Assembly (NCBI GenBank): GCA_022600345.1
Contig: JAHZKP010000002.1
Coordinates: 1-64,000 of the forward strand
Length of the DNA stretch: 64,000 nucleotides
From: Alphaproteobacteria bacterium
Lineage (GTDB): Bacteria; Pseudomonadota; Alphaproteobacteria; Rhizobiales; Hyphomicrobiaceae
Reading direction: 5' to 3'
In this document: piece after piece, positions 7,223-15,064 of the stretch
How the letters are laid out: every line of letters begins with the position of its first letter
How positions within the stretch are numbered: the stretch's first letter is position 1
Position numbers and translations under genes: made by a program
The notes under the pieces: model-generated
Told to the model about the DNA's origin: nothing
Database searches by the model: none
The model's input: only the letters and a program-made list of their open reading frames with translations

Positions 7223-7846
7223 ATGGCGGCAAACACAACCCTTGCACGCGTCAGACTCGTACTTTGGGGCCTCGTGGCCATCGCCGCCTTTATTGGCGGC
7301 GCGCTGTTCCTTGGCCAACTGCAGGAGGCCGCCCGCCAGGGCGCCTCCTTGCCCGGCGCCGCCCGCTTCGGCGGTGATTTCGAACTCACCGATCAGAACG
7401 GAAAGGTCTTTTCGAGCCAGTCGCTGAAAGGCAAACCCTACGCCGTATTCTTCGGCTTTACCCATTGCCCGGATATCTGCCCGACGACACTGTTGGAGAT
7501 GTCAAAGCACCTGGAGGCACTGGGCCCCAAGGCCGACAAGCTGAACGTGCTTTTCATCACGGTCGATCCGTCTCGCGACACCCCAGGGCAGCTTAAAATG
7601 TACCTGAGCGCGTTCGATCCCCGCATCGTTGGCTTGAGCGGCTCTGAAGCCCAGATTGCCGATGTCGCCAAGAAGTACCGCATCATTTCCGAGAAGGTCG
7701 CCACATCCGACAACGACTACACGATGAACCACACGGCAACGGTATTCCTGTTCGACGGCAAGGGCGCTTTGGCCGCCACTCTTAGCTGGCAGGAAGACGA
7801 AAAGACCCGCTCCGCCAAGTTGGAGCGCCTTGTCGACAATGGTTGA
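7223..7846 (+). CDS. SCO1/SenC family copper metallochaperone
   Basis: A membrane-anchored thioredoxin-fold protein that helps assemble the CuA centre of cytochrome c oxidase. The 207-residue protein has one N-terminal membrane segment (about 12-31), then the CPDIC motif (Cys82, Cys86) and the partner histidine His170 in DYTMNHTATVF. Together these are the three copper ligands of the family. It is the last gene of the copper cluster, 29 bases after the PCu(A)C gene, so both copper donors are probably co-expressed. No oxidase genes are in the window. Confidence 0.95.
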   Translation: MAANTTLARVRLVLWGLVAIAAFIGGALFLGQLQEAARQGASLPGAARFGGDFELTDQNGKVFSSQSLKGKPYAVFFGFTHCPDICPTTLLEMSKHLEALGPKADKLNVLFITVDPSRDTPGQLKMYLSAFDPRIVGLSGSEAQIADVAKKYRIISEKVATSDNDYTMNHTATVFLFDGKGALAATLSWQEDEKTRSAKLERLVDNG

Positions 7847-7874
7847 GTGCGGGCGTGGCCGAGAGGGGGGCAGG

Positions 7875-7906
7875 CCCCGGACAAATGCTGAGCGCATTTT
7901 CCGGGG
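7875..7906. terminator. Bidirectional hairpin between convergent genes
   Basis: CCCCGGA-C-AAATGC and GCATTT-TCCGGGG pair over about 13 bp with one bulge and a TGAGC loop. It lies between the SCO gene and the convergent 8011-9192 gene. There is no strong T-run, so a terminator is likely by position but not proven. Confidence 0.5.
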
Positions 7907-8010
7907 ATGCAGATTGCAGGCGTGGTGGACCCCACGGCAAACCGGCGCAACGCAGTCCGGCAGCCAATTTCGTCTCGCATCGCGACCTCACTGAATTCTT
8001 CAACAGCCTG

Positions 8011-9192
8011 CTAGACAGTCGATTGCTTGCGGCCAGCCGTAAGCTTGCCCCAGACCTCCTTGATGCGGTCCATCTTTTCGATGCGCTCGAACGGCCTGTT
8101 TGCGAGCCGCTCCGACAGCGAACCATCGCGAAAAACCAGGGTGACGAGATGCTGGCTGCTGAGCCGAATCTGCAACTCGTCCCGTCTCAAGACCGATGCC
8201 CGGTCGGCCTTTGGCCCCGTTCCACCATGACCGCCCCGCGCGGCATCGCCACCTGATGCCGCGCGTTGCGGTATTGCAGCGCTGACCTTGGGTGGCCAGA
8301 CATCGCTCGACCAACTGACGGCTGCAATATGTCGGTAGGCGAACTGGTGCACGCGCATGTAGACGGCTTTGGTTGTGTTGAGGTCGACGGCCCCCTCAAA
8401 CACCAAGACGTCGTCGGGCCCGAAATCGAATGCGGCAAGTCCGACCGGCGACATGCGCGGGACATTGTCGGTCCCGATCCGCGCCAGCACATCGGACTTG
8501 TTGAGCCGGTCGGCTTTCGGAAAGCTTTTCAGCAAGACGACATCGTCGCCGGCAAGCCGCCCCTCATCGATAGGTAGGTCCTTGCGTGCCTGTGTAATCA
8601 GGTTGCGCAACTGCCGCTCGGTCCAAATATCGATCTGGGCTTCGAATTCCATAACCGATTTCGGTTTGCGCTTGGCTCCCACAAATGAACGGACATCCCA
8701 CAGCAACACTCCAGCGGCCAGCACCAGCAGCGCATAGATGATCCCGACATGGCCAACCTTGAAGACATAGAGGTCGAGCGCGGCGACGGCGATGGAAAGC
8801 GCCAGCGGCATCATCCAGCCCTGACGCCAGATTGGTGTAGTCGCCGCGATCAACAGCAACAAGAAGCCGGGCAGCAGGAACAATTGGCCCTCTTGCTGGC
8901 CGATCAGTTGCCGGTCTGTTTCCGCGGTGATGATGACCTTGATGAAGGGGGCTGCGAACAACGCCGCTCCGATTGCCGCGATGATCCAGCGGGTAAAGCT
9001 GGTCGTCGCCTCTGCGGCCAGGTGCTGGCGGACGGTTTCGTCGTATTTGCGCGAAAAGTAGTCGGCCAGCAGTTTCTTGATTTCGCGATCGCTCGGGGCA
9101 CGGCTGGCAGCAACACCTGGATCGTTGGCCGCAGCCTTGATAGCGGCATCAGGTGGTGGTTTGCCGGCCGGGGGGATGAAGTCTTTTGTCAT
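8011..9192 (-). CDS. Four-helix membrane protein of unknown function
   Basis: I do not recognise this 393-residue protein. It has a cytoplasmic-looking N terminus with SDREIKKLLADYFSRKYDETVRQHL and four membrane segments at about 67-89, 103-122, 126-145 and 148-166. A soluble C-terminal domain of about 220 residues follows, with an ARKDLPIDEGRLAGDDVVLLKSF-type start and a Gly-rich linker near the end. No catalytic motif is obvious. I chose the ATG at 9192 because the upstream reading frame looks like non-coding sequence. The late GGDAARGGHGGTGP stretch is a low-complexity linker before a final strand-rich region that could be a small PH-like or stress-sensor fold. Confidence 0.75.
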   Translation of the reverse strand: MTKDFIPPAGKPPPDAAIKAAANDPGVAASRAPSDREIKKLLADYFSRKYDETVRQHLAAEATTSFTRWIIAAIGAALFAAPFIKVIITAETDRQLIGQQEGQLFLLPGFLLLLIAATTPIWRQGWMMPLALSIAVAALDLYVFKVGHVGIIYALLVLAAGVLLWDVRSFVGAKRKPKSVMEFEAQIDIWTERQLRNLITQARKDLPIDEGRLAGDDVVLLKSFPKADRLNKSDVLARIGTDNVPRMSPVGLAAFDFGPDDVLVFEGAVDLNTTKAVYMRVHQFAYRHIAAVSWSSDVWPPKVSAAIPQRAASGGDAARGGHGGTGPKADRASVLRRDELQIRLSSQHLVTLVFRDGSLSERLANRPFERIEKMDRIKEVWGKLTAGRKQSTV

Positions 9193-9330
9193 GCCAAAGC
9201 GTTTCCACAAAATACGCAACCCAACGTCCCCTCGTTGGGGCATAGCACGCCGGGAGCGGCACAACAGGGCCGCCAAACCAAATCGGTGAACCGGGCGGGC
9301 AATATCACTGAACGGTGTGTTCGCAACGCC

Positions 9331-10083
9331 TCAGATGCAGCGCCCGCCATCGACTTCAAGGGCCACCCCGGTAATGAACTGCGATGACGGTTCGGCCAGA
9401 AACACCGCGGCATTTGCGATGTCAGCGGGGCGCGACATGCGCCCCAACGGGATCGTTGATATGAACTTTTGCCGGTTTTCCGGGGTGTCGGGCACGCCCA
9501 TGAACGATTCCAGCATACCGGTTTCGCCAATCACCGGGTTGATGGCATTGACCCGGATGTTTTTTGCCGCGAGTTCGGCTGCCAGAGACTTGGTTAGCGT
9601 GATAACGGCGCCCTTGGAGCCATTGTACCATGTAAGGCCCGGCCTTGGCCGGATGCCCGCAGTCGATGCGGTGTTGACGAACACCCCGCCGCCGCGCTTT
9701 TCCATTTCCGGCACGGCGGCCAGAACCGTCAGATAGATCGACTTCACATTGACCGCGTAAATGAGGTCGAATTCGGCTTCGCTCACCTCAAGCGCCGGTT
9801 TGTTGTTGTGTGTCACCCCGGCGTTATTCACGACGATATCAAGACCGCCGAAATGCTGAACCGTTTCGGCCACCATCGCTTCGACATCGCTGCGCTGTGT
9901 GACATCGGCCTTGATCGCGACAGTATTCCCCCCAATCGCCTCAGAGACCGCGCCAGCCCCTTGCCCATCAAGGTCGGCGACCACAACGCTTGCCCCTTCG
10001 CGCGCATAGGCTTCCGCAATTCCCCGCCCGAAGCCGGAAGCAGCCCCCGTTACGATGGCGATCTTATTTTCCAGCCGTCCCAT
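9331..10083 (-). CDS. SDR family NAD(P)-dependent oxidoreductase
   Basis: A classical short-chain dehydrogenase/reductase of 250 residues. It shows the nucleotide-binding TGAASGFGRGIA motif near the N terminus, NNAG in the middle, and the catalytic Tyr and Lys in WYNGSKG. The C terminus ends in the usual GVALEVDGGRCI. The acidic residue after the second strand (VVADLDG) suggests a preference for NAD over NADP. The start at 10083 has GAGGTGGG 8 bases upstream. The substrate cannot be told from sequence; FabG-like and sugar dehydrogenase members look alike. It lies 39 bases downstream of pheA and may share its transcript. Confidence 0.9.
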   Translation of the reverse strand: MGRLENKIAIVTGAASGFGRGIAEAYAREGASVVVADLDGQGAGAVSEAIGGNTVAIKADVTQRSDVEAMVAETVQHFGGLDIVVNNAGVTHNNKPALEVSEAEFDLIYAVNVKSIYLTVLAAVPEMEKRGGGVFVNTASTAGIRPRPGLTWYNGSKGAVITLTKSLAAELAAKNIRVNAINPVIGETGMLESFMGVPDTPENRQKFISTIPLGRMSRPADIANAAVFLAEPSSQFITGVALEVDGGRCI

Positions 10084-10122
10084 AACCGCCCACCTCATCG
10101 GCTGCCAGCAATCCTGGAGGTC

Positions 10123-11100
10123 TCATCGATGCCCCTGCATCGGGATCTGTCCGTTTTGCAGCGCCGCCATTTCCGCCCGGTAGGGGCTCGCCCGATAGCT
10201 GCCCAACACATGCACCTGGGTCGAAAAGAACGACAGTTCCTCAAGCGCCAACTGCACCATGCGCTCGGCTGGATGCCCTTCGACGTCGGCAAAGAACATC
10301 GTTGCGTTGAAAGTCCCCTCAGGTTGGTAACTTTCCAGCTTGGTCATGTTGACGCCGTTGGTCGCAAAACCGCCAAGCGCCTTGTAGAGCGCAGCAGGAA
10401 CATTGCGGACCCGGAAAAAGAACGTCGTGATGATGGGACCTTCATCGGGTTCTGCGTCGTCTGGCTGATTGGCCAGAATGACGAACCGCGTCGTGTTGTG
10501 AACCTCATCCTCAACATCGCTCTTGAGGATTTCCAGACCATAGATTTCTGCGGCCAAGTCCGGGGCGATGGCAGCCTGGGTGTGGTCGCTGCCCTCCGCG
10601 ACAAGCCGCGCTGAACCAGCCGTATCGGCTTCCGGTATCGGCCTGAGGCCTAGCTTGCGCAGCGTGTTGCGGCATTGCCCCAGCGCTTGCGTGTGGCTCA
10701 TGACCGTCTTGATTTCGCTCAAGCTTGTTCCTGGCTTGACCAGCAATTGGTGGCGCACGCGCAGGAAATGCTCTCCAACGATATAAAGTTCGGCATCAGG
10801 CAGGAGATGGTGGATGTCGGCAACCCGCCCGGCGACCGAGTTCTCGATCGGGATCATGGCGTAAGTCGCACCACCTGAATGCACCGCAGCGATTGTGTCC
10901 TCGAATGTCGGGCACGCCACTGCCTCCATCTCAGGAAAGGCTTGCGAACAGGCAACGTGCGAGTTGGCTCCAGGCTCTCCCTGGAAAACGACGCGCTCGC
11001 CCGGCCGCGAACCAAGGTGCGAGCGGCTTTCGATTGGGGCATCCGGTTTGGGCGATGAAGGATTGCCCTTGTCGAATTTCGGATCGGCGGACTTGGTCAT
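10123..11100 (-). CDS. pheA: Prephenate dehydratase
   Basis: This converts prephenate to phenylpyruvate, the committed step of phenylalanine synthesis. It is a single-function enzyme of 325 residues: an unusual polar N-terminal extension of about 35 residues, the dehydratase domain starting VVFQGEPGANSH, the catalytic NTTRFVIL motif and a C-terminal ACT domain with ESYQPEGTFNATMFF that would bind phenylalanine for feedback control. No chorismate mutase domain is fused. The kdsB-pheA arrangement is common in Hyphomicrobiales. A strong hairpin lies in the leader, but no Phe-rich leader peptide is seen. Confidence 0.96.
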   Translation of the reverse strand: MTKSADPKFDKGNPSSPKPDAPIESRSHLGSRPGERVVFQGEPGANSHVACSQAFPEMEAVACPTFEDTIAAVHSGGATYAMIPIENSVAGRVADIHHLLPDAELYIVGEHFLRVRHQLLVKPGTSLSEIKTVMSHTQALGQCRNTLRKLGLRPIPEADTAGSARLVAEGSDHTQAAIAPDLAAEIYGLEILKSDVEDEVHNTTRFVILANQPDDAEPDEGPIITTFFFRVRNVPAALYKALGGFATNGVNMTKLESYQPEGTFNATMFFADVEGHPAERMVQLALEELSFFSTQVHVLGSYRASPYRAEMAALQNGQIPMQGHR

Positions 11101-11121
11101 CAGGTTTCCAGCGGCATGGCG

Positions 11122-11150
11122 CCAACGGGCCTATTCATTAGGCCGGAAGG
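11122..11150 (-). other. Nested hairpin in the kdsB-pheA gap
   Basis: A 6-bp perfect inverted repeat GGCCTA / TAGGCC (11128-11144) is nested near an outer GCCAAC / GTTGGC pair in the leader before pheA. It has no T-run directly after it on the minus strand. It may be a processing or attenuation structure; there is no direct evidence for either. Confidence 0.4.
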
Positions 11151-11227
11151 CAGTTGGCAGTTTTTAAAAATAGCAATCTGGACGGGCGAGGTAGGAGCGC
11201 GGAGCGCGCAAAATTCAGATTGGTCGC

Positions 11228-12028
11228 TCACTCAGGCCCCGCCCGCTGGGCAAAGGCTTCCCGCGCGCGCTCAAGATCGGCGGGAGTATCGACACCCAGT
11301 GGAACAGTGTCAACGATGGCGACGTCGATGCGCATGCCATCTTCCAGCGCCCGCAGTTGTTCCAGCTTTTCGCGCATTTCCAACGGCGATGGCTTCAGCG
11401 TCACAAAGCGTTCAAGCGCCGTTCGCCGGTAGGCATAAATGCCGATGTGGTGATAAAGCGGTCCATCGCCGAATGGCGCGGTCGCGCGCGTGAAGTAGAG
11501 CGCCCTGAGCACGTCTGGGTTCTGGCACGGCGTGCCGACAACCTTGACAACATTGGGGTTTTCGCGTTCCGCGTCGTCGTGGATCTGGGCTGCCAGTGTC
11601 GCAATACCCGGACCTTCCAGCGTCGCAAGACCCGGACCGTCCTGCATCAGCGGTTCCAGGCAGGCCTGAACCAATCTCGGTTCCAGCGTCGGCAGGTCGC
11701 CTTGCAGGTTGACGATAAAGTCGGCAAGCCCGTCGGGATCGACCTTGTTGATGGCTTCAAACACCCGGTCCGACCCAGAAGCGTGATCCTTGCGCGTCAT
11801 CACCGCTTCGCCGCCGGCTTTGGCGATGGCCGCCGCGATTTCTTCTGCGTCCGTTGCAACCACAACCCGTCCACGCTCTGCCGCATGTGCCTGCCGCCAG
11901 ACATGCACGATCATCGGCTCTCCGCCGATTTCCTGCATTGGTTTTCCCGGCAGCCTCGTGGCCTCCATCCGGGCCGGAATGACAATAAGTACGTTGTTCA
12001 AGTCGTGCCCCTTAGTCGAAGGTGACAT
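11228..12028 (-). CDS. kdsB: 3-deoxy-manno-octulosonate cytidylyltransferase
   Basis: This activates KDO as CMP-KDO for lipopolysaccharide inner-core synthesis. The 266-residue protein starts with the nucleotidyltransferase signature [17 protein letters not shown], followed by [10 protein letters not shown] and the KDO-specific [15 protein letters not shown]. The product-binding [11 protein letters not shown] and HIGIYAYRR motifs are present. The ATG at 12028 is chosen as the nearest start upstream of the conserved strand. It is divergent from cycM and leads into pheA 127 bases downstream. Confidence 0.96.
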   Translation of the reverse strand: MSPSTKGHDLNNVLIVIPARMEATRLPGKPMQEIGGEPMIVHVWRQAHAAERGRVVVATDAEEIAAAIAKAGGEAVMTRKDHASGSDRVFEAINKVDPDGLADFIVNLQGDLPTLEPRLVQACLEPLMQDGPGLATLEGPGIATLAAQIHDDAERENPNVVKVVGTPCQNPDVLRALYFTRATAPFGDGPLYHHIGIYAYRRTALERFVTLKPSPLEMREKLEQLRALEDGMRIDVAIVDTVPLGVDTPADLERAREAFAQRAGPE

Positions 12029-12187
12029 TTGGTCTCGCCAATAAGGGGTGTTAGATGGCTGAGCGGTGTGTTGCAAGGTAGTTGGAAAAGCTTATAGACC
12101 GATACCTGACATCCTGAACCGGCTTCCGCTGTCATAACGCGACACGTCAGAAGCAATAATCCGAAGCATTTGGGGCCCGACACGAAC

Positions 12188-12739
12188 ATGGATTCCTTCG
12201 AGCTAAATAAAATCGCCGGCGGCGTGATCGCAGCACTGCTTGTCATCGTTGGCACTAAAACGATCATAGAAACGTCGAATTCGGGCCATGGCGGCCACGG
12301 AGACCATGCAGCGGTTGGCTATGTGCTGCCCAAGCCGGAAGCCGATGGCGACGGCCATGGCAAGTCCGCGAAAGCCGGGGCCCCTGCCGCTGCCGCGTTC
12401 GATGCAACCAAAGTTGCAGCTCTCGTTGGCGCTGCCGATGTTGCCAGCGGCGAAAAGCTGTTCAAGAAGTGCAAGGCTTGCCATACCGCCGATAAAGGTG
12501 GAGCCAATAAGGTTGGCCCCAATCTGTTTGGTGTCGTCGACCGCGCCAAGGGCGGCGTTGATGGTTTTGGCTACTCGGATGCCTTGAAGGCGAAAGGCGG
12601 GGTCTGGGATGCGGAGGCGCTGGTTGCCTTCCTGCACAAGCCTAAAGAGTACATTCCCGGAACGAAAATGGTCTTTAAGGGCTTCAAGAAAGATGCCGAG
12701 CTGGCCGATATCACAGCTTACCTCGCCTCTCTGAAGTAA
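12188..12739 (+). CDS. cycM: Membrane-anchored c-type cytochrome
   Basis: A CycM-type electron carrier between the bc1 complex and the aa3-type oxidase. The 183-residue protein has an uncleaved N-terminal anchor (about 8-25), a His/Gly-rich linker and a class I cytochrome domain with the haem site CKACH (Cys95, Cys98, His99) and the axial Met161 in PGTKM. The start at 12188 matches the conserved family start MDSFELNKIAG. It is divergent from kdsB, an order conserved in Hyphomicrobiales, and ends before a strong terminator. The copper-delivery genes upstream would serve the same respiratory chain. Confidence 0.95.
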   Translation: MDSFELNKIAGGVIAALLVIVGTKTIIETSNSGHGGHGDHAAVGYVLPKPEADGDGHGKSAKAGAPAAAAFDATKVAALVGAADVASGEKLFKKCKACHTADKGGANKVGPNLFGVVDRAKGGVDGFGYSDALKAKGGVWDAEALVAFLHKPKEYIPGTKMVFKGFKKDAELADITAYLASLK

Positions 12740-12810
12740 CGTAGGGATCGCTCGGTTTCGTTGTTTCAAGCCGCGAATTCGTTGCAAATCATCCGACCAG
12801 CATAAAAAAA

Positions 12811-12837
12811 CCCGCCCTCGCTGGCGGGTTTTTTTGC
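12811..12837 (+). terminator. Intrinsic terminator after cycM
   Basis: CCCGCC and GGCGGG form a GC-rich stem around CTCGCT, followed by seven T residues. A run of A on the other side makes it usable on both strands. Confidence 0.93.
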
Positions 12838-13055
12838 TCCATGGCCGGACAAATGCCTCATTCGGTCTGGTTCTCTGGCCGCAAAAATTGTCCGGTGGCT
12901 GTCAGAAGGGCGGGTTAAGAACGTTTAACTACCCACCGAGCCTAAGCCCGGTTATGAGGGTAACAGCCAAAACACGCCAGGAACTCCGCGCAACCGGTCG
13001 CCAAAGCGTCCGTAAAGGGGCTGTTGGCACCAAGCAACGACCAGGAGAACCGTGA
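12838..13055 (+). promoter_or_regulatory. Upstream region of the peptide importer, with inverted repeat
   Basis: No gene is seen here. A perfect inverted repeat GTTAA-N6-TTAAC lies at 12914-12929, about 130 bases before the first binding-protein gene, within GGGTTAAGAACGTTTAACTACCC. It could be an operator. Its spacing is one base short of a CtrA site, so I do not call one. Confidence 0.4.
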
Positions 13056-14930
13056 ATGAGCCGTTCCGCCGCCCGAATGATCGCCGCCATAGCGCTTTGC
13101 CTGACGGGCGCCGTGACGACCTTTCACCCAGGCGGCCTGAGCGCTGAAGAACAAAAGCGTCACCATGCGCTCTCGCTGATCGGCAAACCCCAATACGCCC
13201 CCGACTTCAAGCACTTCGACTGGGTCAATCCCGACGCCCCCAAAGGCGGTACAGTCCGCGTGGCCGCCTTCGGATCATTCGATTCGCTCAATCCGTTCTC
13301 AATCAAGGGAGAGGTGGCAGCCGGCGTTCAAAGCCTGATTTACGATACCCTGATGGCAACCAGCCTGGATGAGCCCTCGACCGAGTATGGGCTCATTGCC
13401 GAGTGGGCTTCCTTTCCCGACGACTATTCGTCCGTCACCTTTCAGCTTCGCGAAAGCGCCCGCTTCCATGACGGCAAGCCGATTACCGTGGAAGATGTGA
13501 TCTTCTCACTTCAAGCGCTGAAGAAGGCCCACCCCCTCTACAACCTCTATTACAAAAACGTCACCGGCGCCCAAAAGACCGGCGATCGGCAAGTGACCTT
13601 CACCTTCGACATGAAGGGCAATCGCGAACTGCCCCAGATCCTGGGCCAGTTGGCGGTTCTGCCCAAGCACTTCTGGGACGCGAAGGATGCCAAGGGCAAG
13701 CCTCGCGACCCAGCCGAAAGTTCCAAGGAAATCCCGGTCGGTTCCGGACCATATAAGATCGCCGACGTCGAGATGGGCCGCAGCGTCACCTTTCAGCGCG
13801 ATGAAAACTACTGGGCGAAGGATTTGCCCGTCACCCGCGGCTTCTACAACATCGACAAGGTGCAATATTCCTACTACCGCGACATGACGCCGGCATTCGA
13901 AGGCTTCTTGTCGGGTCAATTCGATTTCTGGGGTGAATCGAGCGCCAACCGCTGGGCGACCCGCTATGGCACCAAGGCCGTCAAGAGTGGCCTGATCAAG
14001 AAGGAAAAGCTGCCCCATGGCCGCGTCGCCCCCATGCAGGCATTCGTCTTCAACACCCGCCTTGAGCGCTTCAAGGACCCACGTGTCCGTCAGGCCTTCA
14101 ACCTCGCCTTCAACTTCGAGAAGCTGAACAAGTCGCTGTTCTACGATATGTACGTGCGCGTCGGCAGCTACTTCGACAACTCAGAGCTGGCCGCCAAAGG
14201 TCTGCCTGAAGGCCGCGAACTGGAGATATTGCAAAAGTTCAAGGACCGCCTGCCACCTGAGGTCTTCACCACCGAATGGAAGAACCCCAAAAACGAAAAG
14301 CCCGGCGACTTCCGCAAAAACCTTCGCAAGGCGATTGGCCTTCTAGCTGAGGCCGGATGGACGCTGAAAGACGGCATACTACAAAACGCCAAGGGCGAGC
14401 GTTTCACCGTTGAATTCCTGATCGATCAGGAAATCTGGAAACGTATCGTGCTCAGCTATGCCGAGAACCTGAAAAAGATCGGCATCGAAGCCACCGCACG
14501 CCTGGTCGATTCCGCCCAGTACCAGCGCCGCAAGGAGAAGTTCAACTTCGATATCATCGTCGGCAGCTTCAGCCAGTCCCACTCGCCGGGCAACGAACAG
14601 CGCGAATTCTGGGGTTCGGCGGCCGCCGACAAGAACGGGTCTCGCAACGTCATCGGTATCAAGAATCCCGTGATTGACGAACTGATTGAAATCCTGGTGC
14701 AGGCCCAGAACCGGGAAGAGGTGATTGCTGCCACCAAGGCCCTCGATCGTGCGCTGCTTTGGAACCACTACGTCGTACCGCAATGGCATCTGCCTTTCGT
14801 CCGGCTGGCCGCCTGGGACATCTTTGGCCGGCCATCAAAGCTGCCGTCCCAATCGCCAGCCTCCGTCATCTCGGTCTGGTGGATCGATAAGGACAAGGCA
14901 GCCAAATTAAAGTCGCAACGCGGAATGTAG
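13056..14930 (+). CDS. yejA: YejA-like periplasmic peptide-binding protein, copy 1
   Basis: A family 5 extracellular solute-binding protein for the YejBEF ABC importer, which takes up oligopeptides and, in enterobacteria, microcin C. The 624-residue precursor has a signal peptide, then the YejA-type start HALSLIGKPQYAPDFKHFDWVNPDAPKGG. The family landmarks GSGPYKI and VRQAFNLAFNFE are also present. GGAGAACC precedes the ATG at 13056. It is followed by a second, divergent copy and then the permease and ATPase genes on the same strand, so all five probably form one transport system. The paralogue suggests a broadened substrate range. Confidence 0.93.
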   Translation: MSRSAARMIAAIALCLTGAVTTFHPGGLSAEEQKRHHALSLIGKPQYAPDFKHFDWVNPDAPKGGTVRVAAFGSFDSLNPFSIKGEVAAGVQSLIYDTLMATSLDEPSTEYGLIAEWASFPDDYSSVTFQLRESARFHDGKPITVEDVIFSLQALKKAHPLYNLYYKNVTGAQKTGDRQVTFTFDMKGNRELPQILGQLAVLPKHFWDAKDAKGKPRDPAESSKEIPVGSGPYKIADVEMGRSVTFQRDENYWAKDLPVTRGFYNIDKVQYSYYRDMTPAFEGFLSGQFDFWGESSANRWATRYGTKAVKSGLIKKEKLPHGRVAPMQAFVFNTRLERFKDPRVRQAFNLAFNFEKLNKSLFYDMYVRVGSYFDNSELAAKGLPEGRELEILQKFKDRLPPEVFTTEWKNPKNEKPGDFRKNLRKAIGLLAEAGWTLKDGILQNAKGERFTVEFLIDQEIWKRIVLSYAENLKKIGIEATARLVDSAQYQRRKEKFNFDIIVGSFSQSHSPGNEQREFWGSAAADKNGSRNVIGIKNPVIDELIEILVQAQNREEVIAATKALDRALLWNHYVVPQWHLPFVRLAAWDIFGRPSKLPSQSPASVISVWWIDKDKAAKLKSQRGM

Positions 14931-15064
14931 CAGGGTTGGTAAATTCGGCGGTCGGCCATTTGGCCGGCTGGGCTTGGCCGATCAAGAGATCTGCCAATTC
15001 CGGGCAACACGACGCTCAAGCCGCCATGTCGACCTTCCTTTGAAACGCAAGCAAGCGAGCACGA

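Noticed and set aside
11101..11227. A phenylalanine attenuator before pheA
   Set aside because: A hairpin is present, but there is no Phe-rich leader peptide and no terminator T-run before the start.
12914..12929. A CtrA binding site
   Set aside because: The half-sites are 6 bases apart, not 7 as in the TTAA-N7-TTAA consensus.
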